From NCBI GenBank assembly GCA_021775475.1, contig JAJFHS010000050.1:96093-160092 (forward strand): 64,000 bases of DNA, in the 5' to 3' direction. Every line of letters begins with the position of its first letter. The stretch's first letter is position 1. The stretch comes from Hyphomicrobiales bacterium (GTDB taxonomy: Bacteria; Pseudomonadota; Alphaproteobacteria; Rhizobiales; JAJFHR01). A program made the position numbers and the translations under genes. The notes beneath the pieces were generated by a model, which did no database searches, was not told the DNA's origin, and saw only the letters and a program-made list of their open reading frames with translations. Shown one piece after another: positions 9,162-18,723 of the stretch.

Positions 9162-9175
9162 TGTAAACGTTTCCA
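9162..9175 (-). promoter_or_regulatory. LacI-family-like operator upstream of suyA
   Basis: TGTAAACGTTTCCA has a perfect AAACGTTT core and nearly symmetric outer bases, matching the general LacI/CcpA-type operator pattern. It lies 50 bases before the suyA start, where it could overlap a promoter. No LacI-family gene is present in the window, so the cognate regulator is unknown and the site is a pattern match only. Confidence 0.4.
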
Positions 9176-9251
9176 ACGGGCAGGTTTTTTTTTAATATCA
9201 CCTGTGCTGGTCTAAAGATGTTTGCGCTGACCGTCAAGGGTTGCACCAATC

Positions 9252-9281
9252 AAAAACGGCTGCCCGGAATGAGCAGCCGTT
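9252..9281 (-). terminator. Intrinsic terminator of the L,D-transpeptidase gene
   Basis: Read on the minus strand, AACGGCTGC and GCAGCCGTT form a perfect nine-pair stem around a short loop and run into TTTTT. It lies 30 bases after the transpeptidase stop, and upstream of the divergently placed sulfolactate control region. Confidence 0.85.
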
Positions 9282-9310
9282 AATTCGCAGTAAAGCTGTA
9301 CAGGTTGGAT

Positions 9311-9895
9311 TTAGCGCAGAACAACCACGCGTGTGCCGACTTTTACGCGCTCGTAAAGATCCTCAACATCCTTGTTATGCAGGCGAATACAGCCACTTGA
9401 AACTGCCCCGCCGATTGTCCTGCCTTCGTTGGTGCCATGGATGCGATATAGTGTTGTGCCAAGATAGAGCGCACGTGCACCTAACGGATTTGTGATGCCG
9501 CCCTTCATGGTAATCGGCAGTCCTGGTATGCGTTTGCGCATGTTGGCGGTCGGTGTCCAGCTCGGCCATTTGGCTTTGCGTGAAATCTTCATGGAACCGC
9601 CCCATTCAAATCCTGGCCGCGCGGTACCGATACCATAACGCATGGCCTTGCCGCCTGTTTCGACCAGATAAAGATACTTGGCTTTTGTATCAACAATTAC
9701 AGATCCAGGCCTGTACTTGCTGGAATAACTGACCCGGGAGCGAGCGCTCGTTGGCGTGAATAGGCCACCGGAGTGCGATACACTGGCACTGCTGCCGGTT
9801 ATATCATTGAATATGTCACTGTCATCAACACCGGCAAAAGCAGCGCTGGCAAACCCGGTTACCATGCAGCCAGCTAGTAAAATTTTTTTAAACAT
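9311..9895 (-). CDS. L,D-transpeptidase (YkuD family)
   Basis: 194 residues with a signal peptide (about 1-21, ending FASAAFA). The YkuD catalytic domain covers about residues 60-193, with IHGTNEGRTIGG carrying the conserved histidine and SSGCIRLHNKDVEDLY carrying the nucleophilic cysteine. Such enzymes make 3-3 crosslinks in peptidoglycan or attach lipoproteins to it in the periplasm, which is common in this order. No LysM or other wall-binding domain is present. The gene stands alone with its own terminator. Confidence 0.93.
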   Translation of the reverse strand: MFKKILLAGCMVTGFASAAFAGVDDSDIFNDITGSSASVSHSGGLFTPTSARSRVSYSSKYRPGSVIVDTKAKYLYLVETGGKAMRYGIGTARPGFEWGGSMKISRKAKWPSWTPTANMRKRIPGLPITMKGGITNPLGARALYLGTTLYRIHGTNEGRTIGGAVSSGCIRLHNKDVEDLYERVKVGTRVVVLR

Positions 9896-10064
9896 TATTG
9901 ATCCCCAATGTTCAGATGTCGGAATTCACCGAAATTGAGCCAGCCGACCCAAACACCCGGTGAATATGTTAAATACTGAAGTTTCGCCGTTATAATACAG
10001 GTTCAAAGGTGTTTTTCTGGTAAATTTTTCATCAAATGCGATATTTGTGGAAAGGTCATGATCA

Positions 10065-11141
10065 ATGAAAAATATAGCCATGTTTATTGCTCGAAAAAAC
10101 AGGAAAAAACCGGCGTTTTTTAGTGTAAAAACTTACCGGATGACACTGTTGATTCTGGTGTTCGTGACGATGCCGGTAGTGGGCAAGGAAGCCTTGCCAC
10201 AGGTGTCGACGAATCAAACCTATGTCGAACAGTTACTATCTCCAGCATCACTAAACGTTAGCGATGCTTCATCGGTAATGTCATACATCCTAAACTCTCT
10301 CCTTGATGAAGTTGTGGTCTACCCAACCGAAAATTACTATTATTTCAGTTTTTACCAGGGTGGCCTGAAGTACAATGGAAACCTCAGGCTGGATGCGTCC
10401 GATCGTGATAGCGGTAAAATTCACATTTCCTATTTCCGCGCCAATACCGAATGGGGCGACACTCCAACAGGGATATCAAAAACATTCTCTCAAAAAGATG
10501 GATTAGCGATTGTAGCTGTGGGTCGGCTCAGGTACCGGGTTACATTTCGCGACCGCAGCGTATTGTTTAAATTAAACGATTTATCCAGGGTCCAGCCGCC
10601 AACAGAAACCCTGGCCGCTGGAGAGGAATACATCGGGCCGGTTTTTGATGAATCTGCCACACAATTCTTTTTGATTTACAAGAAAGAAACAAGGGGATTT
10701 CTTTATGTTCTCAATGAGATAAATAAAACTCCTGATGTTTTAGTATCGATAAAAACACATCCACGCCTGCGTCTGGCCCAACGCACCGGATTTGTGTTTT
10801 ATCAGGACCATTTTTTGGACCGGCTTATTCTGGTCGGCGTATTCGAACGCAATGTTGTTTTGAACAATTATTTTGATGGACCGTTCGACCAGTTGCCGGA
10901 TAATTATATCAAAGGCGACAGGTTAAAAAACGCATTCATTGATCAAAACCCAGAGCGGGCAGGCACCATAGATCGCTTTGGCAAAATGCTGGATAGCGAC
11001 AACCGTACCTCGATTTCGCCTTATCTCAATTACCTGTCACTGGATGAATTATACGGCTTTGACGATTGTGCACAAAAATTCCGGGCCTTACCGAATAAAT
11101 ATTACACCTGCTTTGATGCCAGAAATTTAAGTAACGAATAA
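10065..11141 (+). CDS. Exported protein of unknown function
   Basis: 358 residues, not recognised. A positively charged start is followed by a hydrophobic stretch (MTLLILVFVTMPVVG, about 26-40), which suggests a signal peptide or anchor with the rest periplasmic. The remainder alternates beta-rich stretches with many aromatic residues (YYYFSFYQGG, YVLNEINKTP) and has two cysteines near the C terminus that could pair. GGAAAGG lies nine bases before the ATG at 10065; ATGs at 10080 and 10140 are alternatives. The region is more AT-rich than its neighbours, which could mean a lineage-specific or transferred gene. Confidence 0.65.
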   Translation: MKNIAMFIARKNRKKPAFFSVKTYRMTLLILVFVTMPVVGKEALPQVSTNQTYVEQLLSPASLNVSDASSVMSYILNSLLDEVVVYPTENYYYFSFYQGGLKYNGNLRLDASDRDSGKIHISYFRANTEWGDTPTGISKTFSQKDGLAIVAVGRLRYRVTFRDRSVLFKLNDLSRVQPPTETLAAGEEYIGPVFDESATQFFLIYKKETRGFLYVLNEINKTPDVLVSIKTHPRLRLAQRTGFVFYQDHFLDRLILVGVFERNVVLNNYFDGPFDQLPDNYIKGDRLKNAFIDQNPERAGTIDRFGKMLDSDNRTSISPYLNYLSLDELYGFDDCAQKFRALPNKYYTCFDARNLSNE

Positions 11142-11147
11142 TCGAGT

Positions 11148-12317
11148 TCAGTCTTTTTGAACCGCTTCCAGCAATCGCTGCATGAAGGCTTCACACTTGG
11201 CAATTTGCTCAATGTCGATAAATTCGTCGGGCGTATGAGCTTGGGCAATGTAGCCGGGGCCACAGACAATCGTTTCAATACCGCCATCCTGCTGAAACAA
11301 TCCACCTTCAGTACCAAAATCCACCTTGCCGTGGGTATTGCGTTGGCACAGGCCTTTGCCAAAGCTGACGATATCAGCATCGGGCGAGGTGTTCAGGCCG
11401 GGGTAGGCCAGGGTCTCAATGATTTCAATCCTGGCATCAGGCGCATTTTTCCGCATTTCTGCTTCAAGCGTATTTTTGGCAAACTCCTGTATCGGCGCCA
11501 GAAGATCAGCCGGGTTCTGGTCGGGTAAAAATCTGAATTCGAATGTGAAATCACAGGTTTCTGGAACAATGTTTTGCGCAACGCCACCTTGAATAAGGCT
11601 GGTAAGACAGGTGGTGTGGCTGATGTTGAACATGTCATCAAATGGGCCGTCGCTGGCAAACTTCGCGTTCATGTCGGCAATAAAGGCAATCAGCCGGGCT
11701 GCATTTTCAATGGCGTTGACCCCTTCAGGGGCGCGGCTGGTGTGGGCAGGTTTGCCCTTGACCCTGACCTGATAAGCACGTTTGCCTTTGTGACTTATGA
11801 CCACTTCCATACCGGTCGGCTCACCAACCAGACACATTGCCGGTTTGTTTCCCTTTTTGTTGAGCGCATCAATCAGTCCGCGCACACCGAGGCAGCCAAC
11901 TTCTTCATCATAAGAAAAAGCAATGTGCACGGGCGTGACAAGTTCTTGCGCCTTAAACAGCGGTACATAGCCAAGAACCACGCCCAAAAAGCTTTTCATG
12001 TCCGAGGTGCCACGGCCAATTAACCGGCCGTCTTTTTCCACCACATCGAAAGGATCGCTAGTCCAGTTCTGGCCATCAACCGGAACCACATCCGTGTGCC
12101 CGGACAGGATAATGCCACCGGCAACATCCGGTCCAATGGTGGCATACAGATTGGCCTTGGTGCCCTCATCATTGTAGTGCAGCTCGCTGGCGACGCCATG
12201 ACTGTCAAGATAATCCGTAACATAGCTCACCAGTTTCAGGTTGCTGTCTCTGCTGGTGGTATCAAAGGCGATAAGGTCGTTAATAATATTGCGACTGATA
12301 ATATGAGATGTGGTCAA
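11148..12317 (-). CDS. argE: Acetylornithine deacetylase (ArgE-like, M20 family)
   Basis: 389 residues of the M20 zinc amidohydrolases. Metal ligands are visible in SGHTDVVP, the GRGTSDMKSF loop, the catalytic YDEEVGCLG near residue 147, GEPTGM, and the C-terminal AHTPDEF. The dimerisation lid begins near HKGKRAYQVRVKGKPAHTS. The start is a TTG at 12317 with AGGAAG five or six bases upstream. Orthologs remove the acetyl group from N-acetylornithine, but the neighbouring M81 gene and peptide importer allow a role on an imported N-acyl amino compound instead. It is divergent from the M81 gene across 101 bases. Confidence 0.85.
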   Translation of the reverse strand: MTTSHIISRNIINDLIAFDTTSRDSNLKLVSYVTDYLDSHGVASELHYNDEGTKANLYATIGPDVAGGIILSGHTDVVPVDGQNWTSDPFDVVEKDGRLIGRGTSDMKSFLGVVLGYVPLFKAQELVTPVHIAFSYDEEVGCLGVRGLIDALNKKGNKPAMCLVGEPTGMEVVISHKGKRAYQVRVKGKPAHTSRAPEGVNAIENAARLIAFIADMNAKFASDGPFDDMFNISHTTCLTSLIQGGVAQNIVPETCDFTFEFRFLPDQNPADLLAPIQEFAKNTLEAEMRKNAPDARIEIIETLAYPGLNTSPDADIVSFGKGLCQRNTHGKVDFGTEGGLFQQDGGIETIVCGPGYIAQAHTPDEFIDIEQIAKCEAFMQRLLEAVQKD

Positions 12318-12418
12318 CGGTGCTTCCTGTTGCGCTTTTTATGGAGGGAGTGTTTATTGAATATCGATTATACACTCGACTCTAAAACAATACATGAAAA
12401 CATGAAAGTTGGGAAATA

Positions 12419-13948
12419 ATGCCTGCGATAAAACGAATTGCCATCATCGGGCTTGCTCTTGAAAGCAACAGGTTTGCTCCGCCAACCACCGCCCAGGATT
12501 TTTTTCAATCCTGTTATCTCGAAGGCGCTGATATTTTAACCGAAGCACAAAAAGACGCCCCCGCCATGCCGCAGGAAGTACCTGCCTTCATTGATGAAAT
12601 TAATAGGCTGGGAGAGTGGCAACCGGTGCCGGTGATTGTCACCGCAACCTCACCGGGAGGTCCGGCTGATCAAATGTTCTTCGCCCGGTTTTTAAGCCAG
12701 ACGCTGGAGTGCTTGAGAGGCGCACGCGGACTTTCAGGTGTCTACATTTGCAGCCATGGTGCCATGACAGCCACTGGTGACCATGATCCCGATGGTACAT
12801 TATATCTCGAGGTGAGGGCGCTACTTGGTCCCGATGTCCCTATTGTGGCGACCATAGATTTGCACGCCAATATCTCTGAAACCATGGTTGAAAACGCCGA
12901 TGCAATAATACCCTACCGCACCAATCCTCATATTGATCAGGCACCGTGTGCACGCGAAGGTGCGCAATTGTTGTGGCGGTTGATGGACAGCGGCGAAAAA
13001 CTCGACAGCGCCTGTGTCAGGCTACCCATTGTTGCCCCGACAATCAGCCTGTTGACCAATGATGGCGGTATTTTTGCCCAACTGGTGGAAAACAGTAAGG
13101 CCGCACAGACCAAAGATGTTCCCGCGGTATGCGTTGCCGGTGGTTTTGCCTTTTCCGACACCAGTTACAATGGCATTACAATTTCTGCTTTTGGCGATAG
13201 CAGCAAGGCCAAACGGATTGTCCACGATCTGGCCCAATGGACCTGGGCCAATCGGACCGGATTTAAAAAAGAACTGACCTCGGTTGAACGTGCAATTGAA
13301 TTGGCGACAAGTGAGGGGCCAAATGTTCTGCTCGGCGATATGGGGGATAATCCCGGTGGCGGCGGGCGTGGCAATACCACAGAAATTCTCGAGGCATTGT
13401 TGGCCGCTGGAGTCAAAAAAGTTCTGTTTGGATTGTTTATTGATGCCGATCTGGCGCAACAATGCCATGAGCAAGGCGAGGGGGCGGAATTTGAGGCTGT
13501 CTTTAATCGTCAATGTGACGATGTAAACGCCAATCGATTATCCCTGAGCATCAAAGTGCTGAAGCTGTCGGACGGGCTGGTCGAGGGCAGGCGCGGGCTT
13601 TATGCCGGGCGCACCGTAAAGCTTGGCGCATCTGCGGCTATTCGCGTCAACGGCATCCACATGGTTGTCATCAGCTATCGTACACAGTGCGCTGATCCCG
13701 GATTTTTTGAACACTTCGGGTTTGATATCGCTTCGTACAAAGCAGTTGTGGTGAAATCGCGCGGCCACTTCAGGGCGGGCTTTGACGAGTTTTTTACCGA
13801 CGGGCAAATCTATGAAGTTGATGCAGACGGGCTGACCACACCGGTGTTTTCACGATTGAAATTTAAAAACCTGCCGCGCCCTGTTTATCCGATGGATGAA
13901 GATACTGAATGGCACGGTGCGGGTTGGGGAAAAATGCATAACCTGTGA
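12419..13948 (+). CDS. M81 family metalloprotein (MlrC-like)
   Basis: 509 residues matching the M81/MlrC family, named for the last peptidase in microcystin breakdown but widespread in bacteria with peptide importers. The N-terminal domain has LALESNRFAP and the metal-ligand motif DLHANIS near residue 147; GDMGDNPGGGGRGNTTEIL near 302 marks the second conserved block, and the C-terminal domain includes VVVKSRGHFRAGF. There is no signal peptide, so it is cytosolic. It leads straight into the ABC importer genes, suggesting it acts on what they bring in. The substrate is unknown. Confidence 0.82.
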   Translation: MPAIKRIAIIGLALESNRFAPPTTAQDFFQSCYLEGADILTEAQKDAPAMPQEVPAFIDEINRLGEWQPVPVIVTATSPGGPADQMFFARFLSQTLECLRGARGLSGVYICSHGAMTATGDHDPDGTLYLEVRALLGPDVPIVATIDLHANISETMVENADAIIPYRTNPHIDQAPCAREGAQLLWRLMDSGEKLDSACVRLPIVAPTISLLTNDGGIFAQLVENSKAAQTKDVPAVCVAGGFAFSDTSYNGITISAFGDSSKAKRIVHDLAQWTWANRTGFKKELTSVERAIELATSEGPNVLLGDMGDNPGGGGRGNTTEILEALLAAGVKKVLFGLFIDADLAQQCHEQGEGAEFEAVFNRQCDDVNANRLSLSIKVLKLSDGLVEGRRGLYAGRTVKLGASAAIRVNGIHMVVISYRTQCADPGFFEHFGFDIASYKAVVVKSRGHFRAGFDEFFTDGQIYEVDADGLTTPVFSRLKFKNLPRPVYPMDEDTEWHGAGWGKMHNL

Positions 13949-13965
13949 GCCAAGCCACTAACGCT

Positions 13966-13981
13966 TTGCGCAACTGCGCAA
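13966..13981 (+). terminator. Small hairpin after the M81 gene
   Basis: TTGCGC and GCGCAA form a perfect six-pair stem with a four-base loop 17 bases after the stop. No U-run follows, so it may be an RNA-stability hairpin rather than a true terminator. Confidence 0.3.
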
Positions 13982-14074
13982 TTAATGCAAAAATACCGAC
14001 GCGAACGACATCATGCGGGAAATTCCGACCGTGTCGCAACAATAATCTGTAGTACCAATATTAGGGAGGACTAA

Positions 14075-15649
14075 ATGTTTAAGCAGAAATTGCTGATTGG
14101 TTTGGCGCTTGCTGTTTCTCTGGTTTTTGCCGGAACAGCCTATGCGCAGACACTGAAAATCGGGCTCAAAAGCGAACCGAGCTCGATGGACCCGCATTAT
14201 CACAACTTAACCCCCAACAATATGATGGCACTCTATGTGTTTGACCGGCTCATATTGCAGGATTCAAAACAGAATCTTAAACCCGGTCTCGCTGTGTCAT
14301 GGAAAAACGTCGATGACCTGACCTGGGAATTCAAGCTGCGCAGTGGTGTCAAATGGCATGATGGCTCGGATTTCACAGCCGATGATGTCGCCTTTACCAT
14401 CGGCCGCGCTCCCAATGTACCCAACAGCCCTTCATCGCTTGGCCGCTATATCAAGCAGGTCACTGGTGTTGAAGTCGTCGATGCTTTAACAATCCGCATG
14501 AAGACAGCAAAACCGTTCCCGCTGATGCCAACCTACATGAGCACATTTGGTATCATTTCCAAAAAAACCGGAAGCGGTGCAACCACAGCTGATTATAATT
14601 CCGGCAAGGCCATGAATGGTACCGGACCTTTCAAGTCCGTTGAATGGGTTCCCGGTGACCGCATTGTCTACAAGCGCAATGAAAACTACTGGGGTAACAA
14701 GCCTGAGTGGAGTGATATCATCGTCAAGCCATTGTCGAACAATTCATCGCGCGTTGCAGCGCTTCTCGCCGGTGACGTCGACATGATCGACTTTGTACCG
14801 ACTGCCGACATTGAAACCCTGAAGAAAAACGACAAAGTGTCAATTTCCCAGACGGTTTCAAACCGCGTCATCTACCTGCATATTGATACAGCGCGTGACA
14901 AATCTCCATTTGTTACCGATATCAACGGCAAACCGATGGATAAAAACCCGTTGAAAGATTTGCGCGTGCGCAAAGCCATTTCCAAGGCCATAAACCGTAA
15001 AGGCATTGTGGAAAAAGTGATGGAAGGTGTCGCCATTCCTGCCGGGCAGCTGCTGCCGGATGGTTTCTTTGCCATTAGCCCCAACCTTAAAGTTGAGCCT
15101 TATGATCCCGAAGGCGCCAAAGCCCTGCTGAAAGAAGCAGGCTGGGGTGATGGCTTTGGCCTCACCATTCAAGGGCCCAACAACCGCTACGTCAATGATG
15201 CCAAGATTGTTCAGGCAATTGCGCAGATGTTGACCCGTATCGGCATCAAGACCAAAGTTGACACCATGCCCAAGAATGTTTTCTTTCCGCGTGGCTCAAA
15301 ACTGGAGTTCTCGCTTATGCTGGTCGGCTGGGGAGCTGGTTCGGGTGAGCCGTCTTCGCCTCTGGGGTCTTTGCTGCACACCTATGACAAGTCCAAAGGC
15401 TTTGGCTCATCGAACCGCGGTCGTTTCTCCAATGCCGAACTGGATGCAGCACTTGAAGAAGCGCTGGCAACAGTTGACCGTAAAAAGCACGGTGATCTGC
15501 TCATCAAGGCCACCGAAATCGGCATCAACAACCTCGGTATCATTCCGCTGCATTTCCAGGTCAATACCTGGGCCACGCGCAAAGGTCTGAAGTATGATGC
15601 CCGTACCGATGAACAAACGCTTGCTGTTGGTGTGAAAACCGCCAACTAG
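14075..15649 (+). CDS. ABC transporter substrate-binding protein, dipeptide/oligopeptide type
   Basis: 524 residues, a periplasmic binding protein of family 5 (SBP_bac_5). The signal peptide covers about 1-24 and ends AGTAYA. Family marks are LKSEPSSMDPHYHN near the mature start, YVFDRLILQD, LRSGVKWHDGSDFTADDV, NGTGPFKSVEWVPGDRIVYKRNENYWG and KAINRKGIVEKVM. A strong GGGAGGA precedes the ATG. It delivers ligand to the permeases encoded next; peptides, opines or other amino compounds are all possible for the family. Repeat R3 separates it from the permease genes. Confidence 0.93.
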   Translation: MFKQKLLIGLALAVSLVFAGTAYAQTLKIGLKSEPSSMDPHYHNLTPNNMMALYVFDRLILQDSKQNLKPGLAVSWKNVDDLTWEFKLRSGVKWHDGSDFTADDVAFTIGRAPNVPNSPSSLGRYIKQVTGVEVVDALTIRMKTAKPFPLMPTYMSTFGIISKKTGSGATTADYNSGKAMNGTGPFKSVEWVPGDRIVYKRNENYWGNKPEWSDIIVKPLSNNSSRVAALLAGDVDMIDFVPTADIETLKKNDKVSISQTVSNRVIYLHIDTARDKSPFVTDINGKPMDKNPLKDLRVRKAISKAINRKGIVEKVMEGVAIPAGQLLPDGFFAISPNLKVEPYDPEGAKALLKEAGWGDGFGLTIQGPNNRYVNDAKIVQAIAQMLTRIGIKTKVDTMPKNVFFPRGSKLEFSLMLVGWGAGSGEPSSPLGSLLHTYDKSKGFGSSNRGRFSNAELDAALEEALATVDRKKHGDLLIKATEIGINNLGIIPLHFQVNTWATRKGLKYDARTDEQTLAVGVKTAN

Positions 15650-15699
15650 GCATGTGTAGCAAAAGGGGCGAACTTTAACCGGTTCGCTCCCGCCACCAC

Positions 15700-15820
15700 C
15701 GTCGTCATCCTCGGGCTTGACCCGAGGATCCATTCCTCAATGCTCTCAACTTGGAAGCACTTTCTTTGTTTTGAAAGCTCAGCGGTATGGATCCCCGGGT
15801 CAGGCCCGAGGATGACGACG
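15700..15820 (+). repeat. Dispersed palindromic repeat R3
   Basis: 121 bases: head CGTCGTCATCCTCGGG on the left, a middle beginning TCCTCAATGC and ending AGCGGTATGG, and a matching inverted head ending GATGACGACG. Each head is itself a small hairpin, and each head ends in a GGATCC box. It lies between the binding-protein gene and the first permease gene of one operon, where RNA hairpins often set unequal protein levels. Confidence 0.9.
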
Positions 15821-15855
15821 AAAATATTTGATCATCCACGGGCGGGGAGGCTGGT

Positions 15856-16833
15856 TTGGTTGCATTTTTGATCAGGCGGTTGATGCAGAGCGGTCTCGTT
15901 CTGCTGGTGATGTCACTGCTGGTTTTCGTTGGTGTTTTTGCCATCGGCAACCCGGTCGACATATTGATAAATCCTGATGCGGACCAAGCTGAGATCGAGC
16001 GTGCAATCAAAGCCCTTGGTCTCGATAAACCAATGTGGGAGCAATACTGGATTTTCCTGGTTAATGCCTTGCAAGGCGATCTCGGCCGCTCGTTTGTCTT
16101 TAACATCCCCGCCCTGCAACTGATCTGGCAACGCATGCCCGCAACGCTGGAGCTGGCAGCATTTGCCATGTTCCTGGCAATTTTCATGGGCCTGCCCTTA
16201 GGAATGATTGCCGGTCTTAAGCCCGGCAGCTGGATCGGGCGCACCATCATGACCGGGTCCATACTTGGTTTCAGTCTGCCGACGTTCTGGGTCGGCTTGA
16301 TGATGATATTGCTGTTTGCGGTCTATCTTGGCTGGCTGCCAGCTTCCGGTCGCGGCGAGACCGTTGATCTGTTTGGCGTACCCGTCAGCTTCCTTACCCT
16401 GAATGGTCTGTCGCATCTTTTGTTGCCGGCGATTAATCTGGCTTTGTTCAAACTGTCACTGACCATTCGTCTGGCCCGTGCGGGCACGCGCGAAGCCATG
16501 TTGATGGATTATGTAAAATTCGCCAAGGCCAAAGGTCTGTCAAACGCCCGCGTCATCCTGGTTCATGTATTTAAAAACATTATGATACCGGTGGTAACGG
16601 TGCTCGGGCTCGAGTTGGGCAATGTCATCGCCTTTTCCGTCGTCACCGAAACAATATTTGCCTGGCCGGGCATGGGAAAACTGATTATTGATTCGATCAA
16701 TGTTCTCGATCGCCCGGTCATAGTCGCTTACCTGTTGATGACCGTTACCATGTTCATTGTCATTAATCTCGTGGTGGATGTGATTTACTCCCTGCTCGAT
16801 CCACGCGTCAGGCTGGGAGACCTCAAATCATGA
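15856..16833 (+). CDS. ABC transporter permease, DppB type
   Basis: 325 residues with six membrane segments. The N-terminal helix (LIRRLMQSGLVLLVMSLLV) and the coupling loop DYVKFAKAKGLS near residue 218 mark the BPD_transp_1 fold of dipeptide-type importers. The start is a TTG at 15856 with GGGGAGG five bases before it. It overlaps the next permease gene by four bases (ATGA). It forms the membrane channel with the DppC-type partner. Confidence 0.92.
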   Translation: MVAFLIRRLMQSGLVLLVMSLLVFVGVFAIGNPVDILINPDADQAEIERAIKALGLDKPMWEQYWIFLVNALQGDLGRSFVFNIPALQLIWQRMPATLELAAFAMFLAIFMGLPLGMIAGLKPGSWIGRTIMTGSILGFSLPTFWVGLMMILLFAVYLGWLPASGRGETVDLFGVPVSFLTLNGLSHLLLPAINLALFKLSLTIRLARAGTREAMLMDYVKFAKAKGLSNARVILVHVFKNIMIPVVTVLGLELGNVIAFSVVTETIFAWPGMGKLIIDSINVLDRPVIVAYLLMTVTMFIVINLVVDVIYSLLDPRVRLGDLKS

Positions 16834-17729
16834 CGGTAGGCGTGGAAATCATTAAAGAAGAAACCCTGTTGCGCCGGTTTATCTCTGACTTTGCTCAGAG
16901 CAAAATTGCCGTTGCCGGTCTGTGCACAATCGTTGTAATTATCCTCATTGCCATCTTTGCCCCGCTATTGTCATCCCAGAACCCCTATGATCTGGGGCAA
17001 CTGGATATTATGGATGGCCGCCTGCCGCCGGGAGAGGTTGGCGGCGCGGGCTTTACTTTCTGGCTCGGTTCCGACGATCAGGGCCGCGACATGTTGAGCG
17101 GTATTTTCTATGGCCTCAGGACTTCTCTGGGTGTCGGTGCCATGAGCGCTTTCATCGCACTGTTTATTGGCAGTTCTTTCGGCCTGCTTGCGGCATATTT
17201 TGGTGGCCGCGTCGACAGTATCATCATGCGCATTGTCGATATTCAACTGTCGTTTCCAGCCGTGCTCGTAGCGTTAGTGTTGCTGGCCATTTTGGGCAAG
17301 GGCGTGGATAAAATCATCATCGCTCTGGTGGCGGTACAATGGGCGTATTATGCCCGCACCGTGCGCGGCACGGCTCTGGTTGAGCGCTCCAAGGAATATA
17401 TGGAGGCTGCGCGGTGTCTGGCCTTAAACCATAAGCGCATCGTATTCCGCCATCTTCTTCCCAACTGCATGCCACCATTGATAGTGGTGGTGACGGTACA
17501 GGTGGCCCACGCCATATCTTTGGAGGCAACCCTGTCCTTTCTCGGTATCGGCCTGCCAGTAACCGAGCCGTCTTTGGGCCTGCTGATCGCCAATGGCTTT
17601 GAATACATGTTGAGCGGTAAATACTGGATCAGCTTTTTCCCCGGTATAGCCCTGCTGGTCACCATTGTTTCCATCAATCTGGTTGGAGATCAATTGCGCG
17701 ACGTCATGAACCCGCGATTGCAGAAATAA
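16830..17729 (+). CDS. ABC transporter permease, DppC type
   Basis: 299 residues with six membrane segments and an N-terminal OppC-type region. The LGSDDQGRDMLSGIFYGLRTSL stretch near residue 75 is the usual DppC mark, and YMEAARCLALNHKRIVFRHLLPN near 190 is the coupling helix that contacts the ATPases. The start overlaps the end of the DppB-type gene. It is the second half of the importer channel. Confidence 0.92.
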   Translation: MTVGVEIIKEETLLRRFISDFAQSKIAVAGLCTIVVIILIAIFAPLLSSQNPYDLGQLDIMDGRLPPGEVGGAGFTFWLGSDDQGRDMLSGIFYGLRTSLGVGAMSAFIALFIGSSFGLLAAYFGGRVDSIIMRIVDIQLSFPAVLVALVLLAILGKGVDKIIIALVAVQWAYYARTVRGTALVERSKEYMEAARCLALNHKRIVFRHLLPNCMPPLIVVVTVQVAHAISLEATLSFLGIGLPVTEPSLGLLIANGFEYMLSGKYWISFFPGIALLVTIVSINLVGDQLRDVMNPRLQK

Positions 17730-17739
17730 GGATGATGAG

Positions 17740-18723
17740 GTGAGCCAATCCGAATTAACCCTGCAGGTTGAAGACCTCCAGACCTATTTTTACACCCGCG
17801 AAGGGGCGGTTAAAGCTGTCGACGGCATTAACTTTGATGTTAAAAAAGGTGAGATTATCGGGCTGGTGGGGGAAAGCGGGTCGGGCAAATCCGTCACCGG
17901 GTTTTCGATCATGGGCCTGATTGATCCACCCGGCAGAATTGCCGGTGGCCGCATAATGTTCAACGGCACTGATCTGGTCAAGTTGCCGGAAGCTGAGATG
18001 CGCGATATTCGGGGTAAAAAAATAGCCCTGATTTTCCAGGACCCGATGATGACGCTGAATCCGGTGTTGCGCATCGATACGCAAATGACCGAAGCAATTC
18101 TGGCGCATGAAAAAATTAGTAAAGAAGATGCTCGCCAACGGGCGCGTGATGCGCTTGGGCAGGTGGGTATTTCTTCGCCCGATCAACGTTTGAAATCCTA
18201 TCCGCACCAGTTTTCCGGCGGCATGCGCCAGCGCGTCGCCATCGCCATCGCCTTGTTGAACAAACCCGATCTGATCATCGCCGATGAACCAACAACCGCA
18301 CTTGACGTTACCATTCAGGCGCAAATTCTGTTTGAAGCACAAAAACTGTGTCGCGAAACCGGTACCGCGATGATCTGGATTACCCACGACTTGACGGTCG
18401 TTGCCGGACTGGCCAGCCGTATTTGTGTTATGTATGCAGGCCGGATTGTTGAAAAGGGAGACATCGATGAAGTGCTTGATGACCCGCGCCACCCCTACAC
18501 CTATGGGCTCATAGGTTCGGTGCCCAGCCGCAACAAGCGCGGGATGCCGCTCTACCAGATACCCGGCATGACGCCGTCGCTGCTAAAACTAGCACCGGGT
18601 TGCGCTTTTCGCCAAAGGTGCGAGCGTGCCACGGATACGTGTCTTGTTATGCCCGAGCCGCAACAGCCACAGCCGGGCCGTGAAGTGCGGTGTTTTCATC
18701 CTTACGGGGGAGGGGGTGAATGA
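17740..18723 (+). CDS. ABC transporter ATPase, DppD type
   Basis: 327 residues. Walker A is GESGSGKS near residue 45, the signature is FSGGMRQR near 156, Walker B is LIIADEPT near 175, and the switch histidine is in WITHDLTV. The C-terminal oligopeptide-transporter domain has [15 protein letters not shown], whose cysteines bind an iron-sulfur cluster in some relatives. The start is a GTG at 17740 with AAGGA upstream. It powers the importer with the DppF-type partner. Confidence 0.93.
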   Translation: MSQSELTLQVEDLQTYFYTREGAVKAVDGINFDVKKGEIIGLVGESGSGKSVTGFSIMGLIDPPGRIAGGRIMFNGTDLVKLPEAEMRDIRGKKIALIFQDPMMTLNPVLRIDTQMTEAILAHEKISKEDARQRARDALGQVGISSPDQRLKSYPHQFSGGMRQRVAIAIALLNKPDLIIADEPTTALDVTIQAQILFEAQKLCRETGTAMIWITHDLTVVAGLASRICVMYAGRIVEKGDIDEVLDDPRHPYTYGLIGSVPSRNKRGMPLYQIPGMTPSLLKLAPGCAFRQRCERATDTCLVMPEPQQPQPGREVRCFHPYGGGGE

